From NCBI GenBank assembly GCA_902729315.2, contig LR746264.1:9641878-9705877 (forward strand): a stretch of DNA of 64,000 nt, read 5' to 3'. Source of the stretch: Spirodela intermedia. Taxonomy: Eukaryota > Streptophyta > Magnoliopsida > Alismatales > Araceae. This document shows, piece after piece, positions 12,501-24,752 of the stretch (positions are counted from its first letter, which is position 1; every line of letters begins with the position of its first letter). The notes beneath the pieces are model-generated. The model saw only the letters and a list, made by a program, of their open reading frames with translations, was not told the origin of the DNA and did not search any database. The position numbers and the translations under genes were made by a program.

Positions 12501-15500
12501 TCTGATTTTTATTTTTCCACTCTGACAAAGTGCATTTTTTAGTCATTGGTTTCTAGTGGGCACTTACAGAAGGTTTCTTTTAGTTAATTAGTAAGTGCTT
12601 CTTGTTGAGTGGCAATTGAGTTGCATTTATGTGACTAGATAGTTACTTATATGCTTGGGATGTATGCTTCGCGACTATTACATTTTCTGTTTAATAATAT
12701 GCAGTGCATAATCCGTATGCTTTGACGTGTTGATTTATGAAACGTTGATTTCTATGTTCCAGAATATTTTTAATTCATCGTATGTGAACTTTTCTGAGAT
12801 TTTGGAAAACGCAAATACTCTTTCTCTTATGAGGAAATGCATTTATACCTTTGTATTTTACTCGAGTACATCATAAGGGAGAATGCATGACGATATCTGA
12901 TCTGCTGTGTAGGGGTGTCGCCTATCCTGATCTATGGCCCTCCCCCACCTGTAGAGAGCCCCTTGATGTAAGCAAAGATTTCACCTTTTCAGTGCTTTCC
13001 GGAATTTTGAAAGGTAAAACTTCATTTTTGCAAGTTACTATCATTCCTGTTTAGCACTTATTCGAGTTTTTTTTCCTTATCCCGTAAGATATATACTTAT
13101 GAGTCATCCATGATTTTTATCAAACAGACCTATTTTTCTTTCATCTTGGCTGTACTATAGTGGTTCAGGATCTCTTCATTGCCACAAATGAAATTGGTGA
13201 TCTTCCTGTGAAAATGCTTAGTTAGTGTGTGAAAATAGGCCTCGCTTTAGTGCTTACCTCATGCAGAGGTAGATTCGTCCATTCTTCATTGATAGGACGG
13301 AGGTTTTTAATCTGTATTATGTTTCCACTATGTATTGCAAACGTTCTACATGTTTCCCCCATGTTTGGAGGTTTAACATGAGGATAGTGAGCGTTATGTG
13401 GTTGACCTCCACGCTTCAATTTTGTCTGCTATTTATTTTTGCAGGAAAAAACCATGTCTTCGGGGCGGATTAGAACTGTCTCATTTCCTTTCCTTTGGAT
13501 GTTATTTTTTATTGAGCTGAAGTTTCTTCTTTTTTGCCTGACATCTTGTTTTCCTTCTCCTTTTGGCTAACATTCTTAAGATCTCTGAGAAACGATCTTT
13601 TATCTCTTAGATCAATGTATCTGCTATGCTTCCTGTGCTAGACTGATATTATTTGATTTGGTTTTCCAGTATGCATTACACCAGTGCGATATGTTATATT
13701 AATATTGAGGTTTCATCATCCAATTTTTCGTTTCCCTTTTTGTTTTACTTTTGCTGAAAAGAATATTACTTAAATTAGGGTAGATTTGGTTAATCATATT
13801 TCTTTCTATGGATATTGACCATAAAAAATATTTTTTATGGATTTGGTTTATTGTCCAATATATTTCTGCATTCTCATTTGTGTTTCCACTTGCACACTAT
13901 TAGAAATTTTTTTTTGCCTCTTGTGAGACTTTTTCCCGATGTTTTTGTATCCTCCCATTTGTACAGTGGAAGTTGTTTGGGAATGTTTGACAACTATAAT
14001 TGACCAATCAACTTACTTTTGCTAAATGATCATCTGCATCCAACTGTGCAGTTGAAAATCAGAGGGAATTCACTTCTTCTGCCTTCCAGTTCTTTGTTCA
14101 TTTTGGCTCGATAGGTCCTTGGAGATTTGGGTTGCTTAGATTTTTACTGTCAAAATCAGGGTGGAAGCTTATTCATTCAACTCAAGCTTTATTAATTTTT
14201 TTTGTATCAAATGACTGTTCAGTCAGGAAGTTTTCAGTAACTTTCATCTGCTTTATTATAGCTGTTTGTTTTCGGTTTTCATTCCAGAGCACGACCTGCT
14301 TCAAAATTTCATGCCGAAACTATGGTTTGGTTGGAGACTTCACGCTGTCAAGTTCAATGATCCTGTTTTTGGTCTTTGATGATTTTGCAAAATATTTGAA
14401 TTAATCGATAGGTGGCATGATAAAATTAATATGCATCGAGATTGCTAGAAAGATGATATAGTTTAAGACTTTCTCATTTCCTTGCGTAAATTAATGAACG
14501 GATTTGCAATCTGGGAGTGAAAATAAATGGATTTTAACCATTACTAAAGACAAACTTTTCGGTTTCTGTCTGGTGAAGTGCGATCCTCACAGAAGAAATT
14601 TGAGATATTTTTCTTTTTCAGGCGAAATCACTCTGTTATGTTGACATTCTGGTGAATGTCATAACTAGTTGATGCAATTATTGTTCTTTGTCAAATGGGG
14701 AAGGATTTTATTAAATTCTAGTTTGTGTTTCCTTTTACAGATATGCACAAAATTTTTCCTTTCGAGCTCTTTCACTTGGGAGGGGACGAAGTCAATGCAG
14801 GTTAGTTTAATAAACATTTTCATTATGATGACAGTCAACTAATTTTGAAGAAAATATGTTTTCCTTAGTTTTCTGAAATTTTAACGAAAATAATTTACGT
14901 TTTATTATACAAACGAACGAGTGGTTAGCATTTTACTCTTACATGTCAATTTCACAATGGACACTCGCCCACTTACATAGATACACGTACAATTCTATAA
15001 TTTATCAATATAAATAGGTCTTTTTAGTTTTGATCGGTCATTTGAATCGTATACTATCTCTTGGAATTAAGGATCGAGTAAAGCTGACAGTTTCAGCTGC
15101 CCGAACTTGATGTTCTCAATGCTTGTATGTTGGGTATGCAAGAAGTTACCGTGGTATATTAATACTGTATTATTTGGAGGTGGAATGATTTTAAGAAATG
15201 GTTCGGGAAAGTTCATTGTGACCTTAGACCGGGGAGGTTTTGTTCTCTGGTTACCACTTCTTTCTCCATCAGCACAAGAATTTCTAGGTTCCCCTACATC
15301 CTTTGTTGCCAATGTCCTGAACCATGACACCCTCACCTGCCTCGTGGAAAAAACGGTGCAAATTGCAAAGAGAAGAGCTTTCATTACTGCATTAGCATAT
15401 ATTTTATCAGAAACATAGAAATGATTTAACTAAACGGTGCAGTTAATATCTCAGGTACTTGAGCTTATCTTCCTATTTCTGCTTAATGTTTGCGATTCCT

Positions 15501-18500
15501 TTCTGGAAACCCTTGGTCATCCCACCCCTGAACAACAAAAGTTCCCATTAAAGAGTGTTATGCACTTATTCCACATGGCTTACTGAACTCCAGAAACCAG
15601 AAGCATCCTTCTCATACATAAATGTAAAGTTTTTAAATACAAAAGAAGGGAAATCAAAATTTGTACTACCCTGTTGAACTAAGTGTTCTGAACTTCAAGA
15701 GTTGTTGTTCCTCTCTTTATCATCATTGTCAAGGGAATAGTCAGTCAAATCTTCACTTGGGTGCATGGTTGCTATTGATATCTCCTGTGATTGAAAATGT
15801 AGTATCACACTTCTTATCACCCAGCATCAATTATACCTTTGGATGCATAATGTAAATAATGCAACAGAGTTCATTCGTGGGTATTGTCTTTTTGGCTTAT
15901 GTCTCTCTTATCAGCTTTGTTCATTAAGCAGCTCATAATATGATTAGAAAATTGAATAGAGAGGGGCTATTTCGGTTTTAGTTCGATAAGGAACATTTGG
16001 AGGAAATATTTTTAATTTCCTTGATGCTTACTTTCTGATAAACCAGAGGAAGTAATTGATTGTTCAATGGTTTGCAGATTGTTGGAATTCAACACCACAT
16101 GTGAAACAATGGTATGTTACTGATTTTCATTGTCATATGATTTTCATAAGACTGTTAGCCTTTTTATCCTTTGTGGCTTGAATCAACACTGAATTACCAC
16201 TGATATTGTAAACTTAACATGAGTTAATCGATTGACCTTGAGATGCTATTGACGAAAAAAATGATTTCTTTGAAATCTACGTATAGTAATTTTCTGGATT
16301 CTAATTAGACACTGCATTGAAGTAATTCAATTTCTGATAGAGTACACTTGTTTGCAAGAAAGTCGCGATAAACTGATCAGACAGGCCAGCCTTCATTGTT
16401 TGCTGCGTTTTTATTTGGTCATATGGTGGGCTTCAATCAAGGGTCGCTCTGTTTCGAGTTGCGAGTGCCCATTGTTTTCATATCAGGAAAGTTCAAGGTT
16501 TTCTCATGAACGTGTAAGATTCAAGGACAAAACTTAGTAGATACAAAGTAAGGGAGAAGGAGAACGATGACGCATGCCCAAAACACATACCTGTTGTTTA
16601 TAAAAGGTAAAACCTTGTAGGGTTCCTTGAAAGGAAGAAATATAAAAAAACCATATCACCCTTACAAGAAAGGCAAATTATGATATTCTCATACCCCTCT
16701 CTCAAGCTTATGAATTCTGTGAAGAGCATTAAGAATTTGCCATGTCAAAAGTGATGATATATGCAATAATACGAGATTTGGTTAAGAAATTAATCAACTG
16801 CAAAATAAAAGAGACAAAAGGTAATGACATGAGTGTTGCATTGGAGATGATGTCTTGTAAAGTGCCGATCCATATTAACATCTTTGATGTATAAGAACAG
16901 GTGTAGAGATATGAATACCTAGGTTAGCAAGCCCCATGAACACCTAGATTAGTAAGTTCCCAGCATAGTCAAACAACCATTGTTGTGATATTACTTTTAT
17001 CTTGATATTCAGCTTCAATGGTTGATCTAACTAAAATAAATTATTTCTTTTTTTCTCTGAAATAAAAGATCTTGAAAAACGTAAAATCTCTTGGTAAACT
17101 TTCAATCTATGGGATTACTGGTCAAATCGACATTATCATAAACTCAGAGCTCTATGCTGGCAGTGTAAGAAAATAATAGACCTTCATATGGTAGTATGCC
17201 TTTGAAGAAAATATGTGCTCTAATGAACAGAAATTAGAATAATGAAAACTTGATTGATAGTGCGCATAACATATGTAATATCTAAGTGAGTAGCTGTGTG
17301 ATATACAGTTGGCCATGCCATAAAATGGGCCATAATGAAGGATATACTTGGCTACAAGCAATGGCATGTTCTAAAGTAGGCCATGTCAAAAGAGCATTAG
17401 CAATAAAGGTGTAGTGCACATTAAGCCTAAGGGGAGTCTTAATTGTCCAAGAGTTTGACAATTTCGTATTTCTTATGACTTTAATTCTATATTTGGACTA
17501 AGAAGATCCAAATATGCCTTTCAATAATAAATATTTAATTTCCGAAGAAGCAACAAAATAGCATGAAAGTTTTGATTATAAATTGTCGTTATCATCATGT
17601 TTTGAGTGATAAAATGTAATTAATATTGAAAAGAAGAATAATCTGACATGGTACCAAAGATGAAGGAATTGAGTTACAACCACCTGTGCAGAAGGCCAAT
17701 CTAATGTCGAAAGATAACATTAGAAAAAAAATTGGAGCAATCCTGTCATGTGCTTCCTATGCTTTTTCCATTGTCAGCTGACTCTTCCTTTTGCCCTGAC
17801 TAGTCCAAAATCATCCTATTCAATTCTTAATTGTTTTATTTATTTTTTGAATTTCAAGGGAGGATCAGGTTTTATTGGATTGATCCTAACTGGGCCTGGC
17901 ACTCCTTTTTCTAGCGTGGCCTAGGTTCTGGCATCGGCTTAACTACACCTGGATCAACCTTGGAATCAGTGATCCAAGCCATTTCTGATTCCTTGAAGGT
18001 CCAGTCTGGTCTGGCTGTCCCGATATGTCTGGTCAGAGATGATTTCATATGGCTTGGATCAGATCTGGCCTGGCTAATCCTGACCATATGCAAAGTTTGG
18101 ACCAGCTCATGTGAGAGATGCCCCATCACTTAATGATCTTGAGAAAAATACATGGAAATGTTTTGTTTTATCCTGATTTTCTTCAATTCCTACCCGTTAG
18201 ACAAGCTTTGGAGACAACCGAGCAGAATGGCCCACCAAGTTGCTTGTCTGCAACTGATTTCTGAGAAATAGATAGCAAGGGTATCCGAAATATTTTTATT
18301 GAAGACCTTTGCTGATGTCTGCTCATACTAGTATGTTACTGTGGAATTTTTTATGTCCTTTCTGAGTTTCGTGGCCATTTCTGTGTCCACATGGTGTACA
18401 TGCCCGAAATTGAGATGTGCGATCTCCATCTGAATGCGACGTCCTGATAGATGCTGTCACAACCGGGTGTGAGTTATGCCTTACTCTCAAACATGGCGAT

Positions 18501-20875
18501 TATTTTAGGTCATTAGCGTGATTATGGTCCACGTCTGGAGTTTTTAACACGTTGGACCAGTATTTTCACTGTCAACCGTGGCCATCGAACAAGCCCCTTT
18601 TTTGTTGGATTGTGACCGGTGTTTTTCATGTTTACGAAATTTCAGGTGCTCTATTTGTCTTGTTCCTGCAGGTTTTTGAGTTTAAATTGTCTGTTACCCA
18701 TAGTTTTCTTGTGATCTAAGTATTTTCCTACACAGGCTTGAACAGCGCAACATGACTACTAAGGATGCGTATCAGTATTTTGTATTGAGAGCTCAGGAGA
18801 TTGCGGCTGCGCAGAATCGTACTCCTGTTAACTGGTACTCACCTTATTGTTGCTCGCATGCGTAATAGTCAGTAGGGTGCAATAATTGCAATACTGCAAC
18901 ATTTTGTTTCCTAAATTTCACAGGGAGGAGACCTTCAATACATTCGCTGCCAAGCTTCATCCTCAGACGGTCGTGCACAATTGGTTAGTTACTTATTCAC
19001 GTTAGACAAAGATTATTGGCACTGAGATTTAATTTGATTTTAGTGATGGAGGATATTACGATTCTGAAACCATGAGGTGTACAGGGTGTAAATCCCTTTT
19101 GTGTCAACTTTTTTGATTAGGGCACTCAAGAAAAGGGTGGCATTTTTCTGGTATTCCAGCATATTTCTTGATTTCAGTCATTTTAAATTTGTTTTCCATG
19201 TTGTTCTTTTCAGAAACCTGCTATCTAAACAACTTATCCACAGGGCTTGCTTGATTTTCCCAAATGTTTAGGCCAAAATATCCCATCCATCATGGATATC
19301 TAGTTCACCGTTTAAGACCAACTCATGTTTAGGGCTAGATGGTTGTGGCTTCGTCTAACATCCACAAAATTACAATCCAAACCACCTCTTCCTCTCTCAT
19401 CAAGAAGTCCTCTCTCTATGGCCTGCATGCTGTCCTTTGACTTCTACACTGCAACCACGTAGGGAGTGGATTGGTCTCTCTTATTTTCTTTCCATTCTTC
19501 AGGTGGGGTCCTGGAGTTTGCCCCAAAGTCGTCGCAAAAGGCCTGAGATGCATCATGAGCAACCAAGGTGAGTGGTATCTTGATCATCTGGACGTGCCTT
19601 GGGAGGATCTCTACAGGAGCGAGCCACTGGAGGGAATAGATGACGCTTCCCAACAGAAACTTGTAATTGGCGGAGAAGTTTGCATGTGGGGCGAGACAGC
19701 TGATACATCAGACATCCAGCAAACAATATGGCCTCGAGCTGCAGCTGCTGCAGGTAAATGATGGCTACGATATCTCATTACCTTCAATATCTCATCGTCA
19801 ATTTTTTTTATCTTTCTTTTAAGAGATATACATGGATATGTCACCAGGAATGCAAGCCTAGGCCACAGGCCACAGGCTGAAGATGCCCAGAGAATACAAC
19901 TAAAAAAAAAAAATACAATACCTTCATTGATCTGCTGGATTTTTCCCATATCTGCATTAATGACCCATTCCGTCGATTTTATCCTCTCTGTAGATGATGT
20001 GGCGAATTGGATTTGTTTCTCTTATTTTCAACTTCTCACGGGCTATTTTGCCCAGAACATAGTGACTACTCTGACTGAGAATTCCGCTTTGGGTACACTT
20101 CTCCATAGCCCTTCTGTAGTCAACTTACTATTTTCCCATACATTTATTCGGAAGATGGGTTAATGTCATGAATTCTCCCCGTTTCCCCTAGTGTTCTTCA
20201 TTGATTCTCCATGGATATCCGGAGAGTATAGTCTATGACTCTACTCTCCATGCTGAACCAGTATCCACCATCCACAACAGTCGGGAGAGGACTAAAAGAC
20301 TGAGGCTTTCTATACCCGATGGGTCAAACATTAGATGGAATCATTCTCTCTCCTTCTGCTCGCGTTCTTCAGCCGATTCTTACGGTTTTCCTTCTTAAAA
20401 TTCTCCGGAACCCCCTTACGATCTTGAACCCTGCAGTTGCCATTTTTAGGGTTTGGTTGAAGGAGAACCCTCAAAGAGATGATCGTCGTCTCCCTCCTCT
20501 GGCCGCCGTCCTACACTCATTCTCTCGGGTCACCCATCCTCTTCCCCTGCGATAATTACCATCCATTGCTGCTGGATTTGACTCTGAAAATATCTCTCAC
20601 TTCAATCATTGCACAGTTTTGTAGTAGACGAAGATATCACTCGCTGAATGATGCTTTAAAATTATGATGTAATTTATTTACTGAGAGCCTTCGATCCAGA
20701 GCGCTTGTGGAGCCCAAGGGAGACTACCTCCGGCGAAGATCCGAACTCCACCGCGCTGCCCAGGCTGGAGTACTTCAGGTGCCTGCTCAACCGGCGGGGG
20801 GTGGCGGCTGCTCCGGTGACCAACTTCTACGCCCGCAGGCCTCCATACGGCCCTGGATCATGCTACGCGCAGTAG
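6595..20875 (+). CDS. HEXO1: Beta-N-acetylhexosaminidase, GH20, HEXO1 type
   Basis: Removes terminal GlcNAc from N-glycans; HEXO1 of Arabidopsis is vacuolar. Fifteen exons: 6595-6957, 7055-7138, 8880-8915, 9350-9461, 9565-9635, 9745-9875, 10780-10796, 11063-11111, 12913-13013, 14741-14800, 16078-16111, 18736-18834, 18924-18983, 19503-19753, 20700-20875. They sum to 1,644 bases (547 aa), close to HEXO1 (about 540). Seen: a signal peptide core LFVLLALLPG, the pre-domain LQLGVDESYDL, DTSRHYLP, NVLHWHIVDEQSFP, EIDVPGHAESW, HLGGDEVN with the catalytic pair D337-E338, GGEVCMWGE, and the end GPGSCYAQ. That ending and the LGVDESY wording favour HEXO1 over HEXO3. An in-frame codon at 6505 would add 30 residues before the signal peptide and was not used. 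Exon 7 has only 17 bases, while introns reach 2.6 kb. Confidence 0.95.
15067..15418. other. Intron 10 segment open on both strands
   Basis: Within the HEXO1 intron 14801-16077, about 315 bases are open in one frame on each strand (15107-15418 plus, 15067-15384 minus). Neither translation matches a family I recognise. A transposon or organellar fragment is possible, but nothing in the sequence proves it. Confidence 0.2.
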
Positions 20876-21897
20876 TAAGTCTCCCGATTTCTTTCTCCCC
20901 ATGCACATACTACTGCTCGTGCATTTAGGGTTGTAAGGGGCATCTCACTTTATTCTACTATTAGTACTGGATATCTATAGCCAATAATGATCTGTCACTG
21001 CTCAACTCCTGGCACTTACTACTGTCAGTGCATAGTCTACTGATCATACTAGCAATTTATCTCCAATAATGATCAGTCAATGCTTGACTACTGGTCCATG
21101 AGTGATTCATGTGCGAGGATTTTTCTATCTATAGGCTAGAGTTTAAACCATTTTGATTCTCACAGATTTCCCAAATTGGGTCTTGAAACCCTGAAATATG
21201 AACTGTCGTAGTGAAAATTTTCATTCATCATGCACATAAGTTATGTTACATTATGATGCATGATACTGAATTTAGGGGCTTATAGTAGCACCTATAAATG
21301 AACCGGGGAAATCCTCTTTAGGTGCAGTACCGATAAATCATTCCCTTTGGTGAGTGCAGAAATGTATCTCACCTTTCTATCCACAAACCAAATGGATTAA
21401 AAAAAAAAAAAAGCCAATTTGATTTGGATAGAGAAAATCGTCCAAATCCTTCATCCCCAGTATAAATCTGGGTGCAACAAAAAAACTCGAAATCTACCTA
21501 AATCGACAAATCATTCCCTAGAAAAGCGTTACTAATCGACCTTCAATTAAAATTTTATTTTATTTTGGATTGGCCAACATTCATACAAATACCAACAAAG
21601 AACATACAAAAATGAAAAAATAACTCTAAATGACATTTTATATACTTTGTTCATTATTCACATCTTTCTTTAATGGATTAAACTGTGTACATAAGTATTG
21701 GAGATTGATCTATGTTATAGAGCCTCCATCTGTGTACAAAATAATCATATATGATGATCAAGATTCTATAATACAAAATATTTCTTTGTTATAGAAATAT
21801 TTTTATTATGTAGTCTAGTTCTTTCTACCATAATATCTCAAATATTATCATTATTCCAATCCAATCATTTCACATCAAGCTTGAAGTTTTAAAGCCC

Positions 21898-21941
21898 TTT
21901 CTTTTCTTGTCAGTTCTTCCATCAGTTGACAAGAAAAGAAA
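21898..21941. repeat. Perfect 15-bp inverted repeat with 14-base loop
   Basis: TTTCTTTTCTTGTCA at 21898-21912 is repeated as its exact reverse complement at 21927-21941. This would form a strong hairpin in RNA or cruciform in DNA. It lies about 1 kb past HEXO1 with no neighbouring gene, so a transposon relic is the simplest reading. Confidence 0.5.
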
Positions 21942-23252
21942 TCAATTAACTTGATTGTTTTGGCTCACTTTTCTTACACTCATGAAAAGTAAATCCTTGC
22001 CTCTTTTTAACAATGAATAGATATCATATCACTAACGCTAAGAATGATAGAATGCTTATTTCATTCAACATGTAGATTTTAGTGGTAAAAGTGTCATTCG
22101 TCATGCTAAAAGCTTGAATAGCTAAAAGGGTCTTTTGGTTAATATTTCAATAGGAAATTTTATCTCTTAAATAGGGTTTAATCATTTATCTCTTGATGAT
22201 AGATTTGAGAAAAATCAAAACAAGTATCAAGATTCATATATAAGGGGGTCGTAACAAGCCATCGTAGCCTTTGAGTACCAGCAATAACTCTTCCCAATTA
22301 TAGTGTCTAGATATTGGGACCTCCAATCAACTAATGTACTTGGATTATTTCTTGTACGAAAATTATTCACTGTTCTTCGATTCCTCTAATTGATATTTTA
22401 ATCCAAAATTATATCTTATCATTCTTATATTTTTACATTATATATGAATATTGATATTCAACAAAAGTACAATGTGGCTGAATAATAATAATAATAATAA
22501 TAATATCAAAAGTACCTCTGCAAGTGTTTCACATAGCTTGCCCCTGAGAGTACTCAAAGTGAAGGCACAGTACTAAATTATGTTGATATTCACAACTTTT
22601 ATAATTTCGTATTAAAATGTTAAAATAAATTCTTTCACATTCAAAAAATTTATAAGGTTGGCATGTTTAGAGAAAAGTATCTAATAGAACTAACTTTAAA
22701 AATAAATAAATTAGAAAATGATTAAAAGTGGTTAAATGTACCAACATTTCTTCCTAATTATTTCTTAATATATTCCATCAAGTAGCTTATGGATTATTTG
22801 AAAGTGCAAATTATCTCATGATCAAGAACATGCTAGACTTGAAATCATGATTAAATGTTGTAATACACTCACAACTAAAAAAAACAGGATTATTTGACTA
22901 ATATTAGCACAAGTAAATTCTTATCAATAAAAAATACTTTTGAAACTTTCCAATCACCACACCATGAGCTGTTTGTGAGTAAGAATTAGATGTTTAGCCA
23001 CGTAAACGTCCATAACTTTGTTCAATAAAACATTTCATTTCACCTTTCAAAAATATGCACCATACATAAAATTCATAAGAAGAATTAAGCACTGATAAAA
23101 AGTGGGTTGAAAATTATCTAGAATAAGAGGAGCATCGAAATACATGTAATACCAATGATAATATTCTGGAAATTTCCAATCATTATTGGCACACGTGTTA
23201 CTTATGCACAATAATTGACCTGAAAATCACCAAAAAAATTCACAAATTTCTT

Positions 23253-23279
23253 ATATTGGGTTTTAAACCCCCCCAATAT
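23253..23279. repeat. Short palindrome ATATTGGG...CCCAATAT
   Basis: Eight-base arms at 23253-23260 and 23272-23279 flank an 11-base centre that itself contains TTTAAA. Such a structure could be the end of a small inverted-repeat element, but no partner end was found. Confidence 0.3.
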
Positions 23280-24636
23280 GCATATACGTGGCACTATTTG
23301 GTATAATAATAATAATAATAATTTGAATATATTATGTTATAAATCAATAAATTATGGTCGCGATCAAGAGCGACAGTTATAATATCAGGGACGCCTACTT
23401 GAAGGCTACGCACGAGTTACACCAATTAAAGGGAGAAAAATGTGGTGAGATCTCTTCGGTCTTAATTAACACCCCCCCCCCCCTTGCCCTCCATTATTTA
23501 TTCAATAAACCACGACGAATGGATCCAACGGATGCTATCGTTGTCCTAGCCACGTCCGCCCTTCCCTCTTTTAAGCTGATCAGCACCTAGAATGGCAAAC
23601 CCGTAATTCTCGGGAATAATTAATGCCCCCACCGTTTTCTCTCTCCACGTTTCCCTCGGTTGAACTGTCCTCCCACGCCGATGAGATGCAGTCGGGGATT
23701 GACCGGACCGTTAATGAGGCGGCCATTCTACAGTCAAGGGCTGACGTCACTGCCTCAATCTCCGTCCCGTTTGTCCGTATCTTCCAAATTATTGTCTGGT
23801 GGGCCCGGACGGGCAATAGGTAACACGTATCTTGGGGTACGTGCCACTAGATGCATGGTTAATGTTAACGGGCTCCCCCCCGGATAACGATAAAACGGAC
23901 GGCGTTCTCACTGAAGTGAACCTAGAGAGAGAAAGAAGAGGGAGAGGGAGAGATAGTTTGACTAGCGGGTGGGTGGCCGTCGTCGTCGTTGGGACGTGAT
24001 CTCTGACGGATCCGTTCGCCGGGGGGGGGGGGGTTGGGGGGTGTGGGGCGCTAGTCTGATCGGCCAAGAGTCATCCATCTCGGAAATCTTCCAACTTGGC
24101 TGGTCGGACCAGTCGCCGCCGTCTGATCGGCACCTCGAGCTCTTCACGAGGACCACGCACGGCCGGATGCCTCCTCCCCCCAGCATCAGGAAGAGAGGGT
24201 TGCAGGACCAGGCCGATGGATGGGCCTCATATCCCTCGTCTGTCCTCTTTACTCTCTCTTTCTCTCTCCCTCTGGTCTTCTTCTCTCCTCCTTCCTCTCT
24301 TCCTCCGTTCCTGTTCCACCTCGCATCCGGTGTTTGCCATCTTCTAGGGTTTACTTGTGCAGCTTCCTCTGCCCCTTCTCGGTTCTCTCCTCCGCCCTCT
24401 TTGTAGATTCTGGACGGGAACCCGCCGCGCTGCGCTGTATCAGTTCCGTGAGTCTGCTCCGCTTCCTGGGCATTCCGTTTCCTCTTTTACCCACTGCTAG
24501 GTCGTCGGAGAGGAGGCTGAAGATCCTCCGCCTTTGAATCGGGATCAATTCTTGCGTTCGCTGTCTCCACTTCCCGGTCTGCCATTTCTGACTTTTTTTC
24601 TTCTCCCTTCTTCTGCTTCTTCTTGTGCTGCTACTG

Positions 24637-24675
24637 ATGCTGTTCGAACAGAGCGGAGCTTCGGAGATCTTCTGA
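24637..24675 (+). CDS. Possible uORF 1 (12 codons) in MKP1 leader
   Basis: ATG at 24637 starts a 12-codon frame ending TGA at 24673-24675. It is present only if transcription begins upstream of it. It is not in frame-overlap with MKP1. Confidence 0.3.
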   Translation: MLFEQSGASEIF

Positions 24676-24701
24676 ACCAGGGCCGAGTTTCCTGTCGATT
24701 C

Positions 24702-24734
24702 ATGCGGGGGGAGGGCGAACGTCCGGGCTTCTGA
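24702..24734 (+). CDS. Possible uORF 2 (10 codons) in MKP1 leader
   Basis: ATG at 24702 starts a 10-codon frame ending TGA at 24732-24734, just 18 bases before the MKP1 ATG. That short gap leaves little room for reinitiation and could reduce MKP1 translation. Confidence 0.35.
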   Translation: MRGEGERPGF

Positions 24735-24752
24735 CCGGGGGGAATTCCGAGT

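Larger units (their letters stand above)
20876..23640. other. AT-rich spacer downstream of HEXO1
   Basis: After the HEXO1 stop the sequence becomes strongly AT-rich. It includes TAA/AAT triplet runs at about 22481-22504 and 23303-23322, a C run near 23470-23482, and two inverted repeats listed separately. No exon-like segment is seen. The first few hundred bases should include the HEXO1 3' UTR. Confidence 0.5.
23641..24752 (+). promoter_or_regulatory. Promoter and leader region of MKP1
   Basis: Base composition shifts to GC-rich. A perfect TGACGTCA palindrome (bZIP/TGA-factor site) lies at 23742-23749. A GA-rich run is at about 23922-23955. A G-rich block on the plus strand (13 G at 24021-24033, then runs of 6 and 4 to 24048) could fold as a G-quadruplex. 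CT-rich sequence at about 24240-24310 is typical of plant core promoters and leaders. Two ATG-initiated upstream ORFs lie within 120 bases of the MKP1 start. Confidence 0.5.

Noticed and set aside
16600-17640. Possible copia-like remnant in HEXO1 intron 11
   Set aside because: Some phrases felt repeat-like, but no frame, LTR or domain could be shown, so it is not claimed.
24534-24734. 66-codon uORF in the MKP1 leader
   Set aside because: It starts at TTG; only the ATG frames at 24637 and 24702 were kept as possible uORFs.
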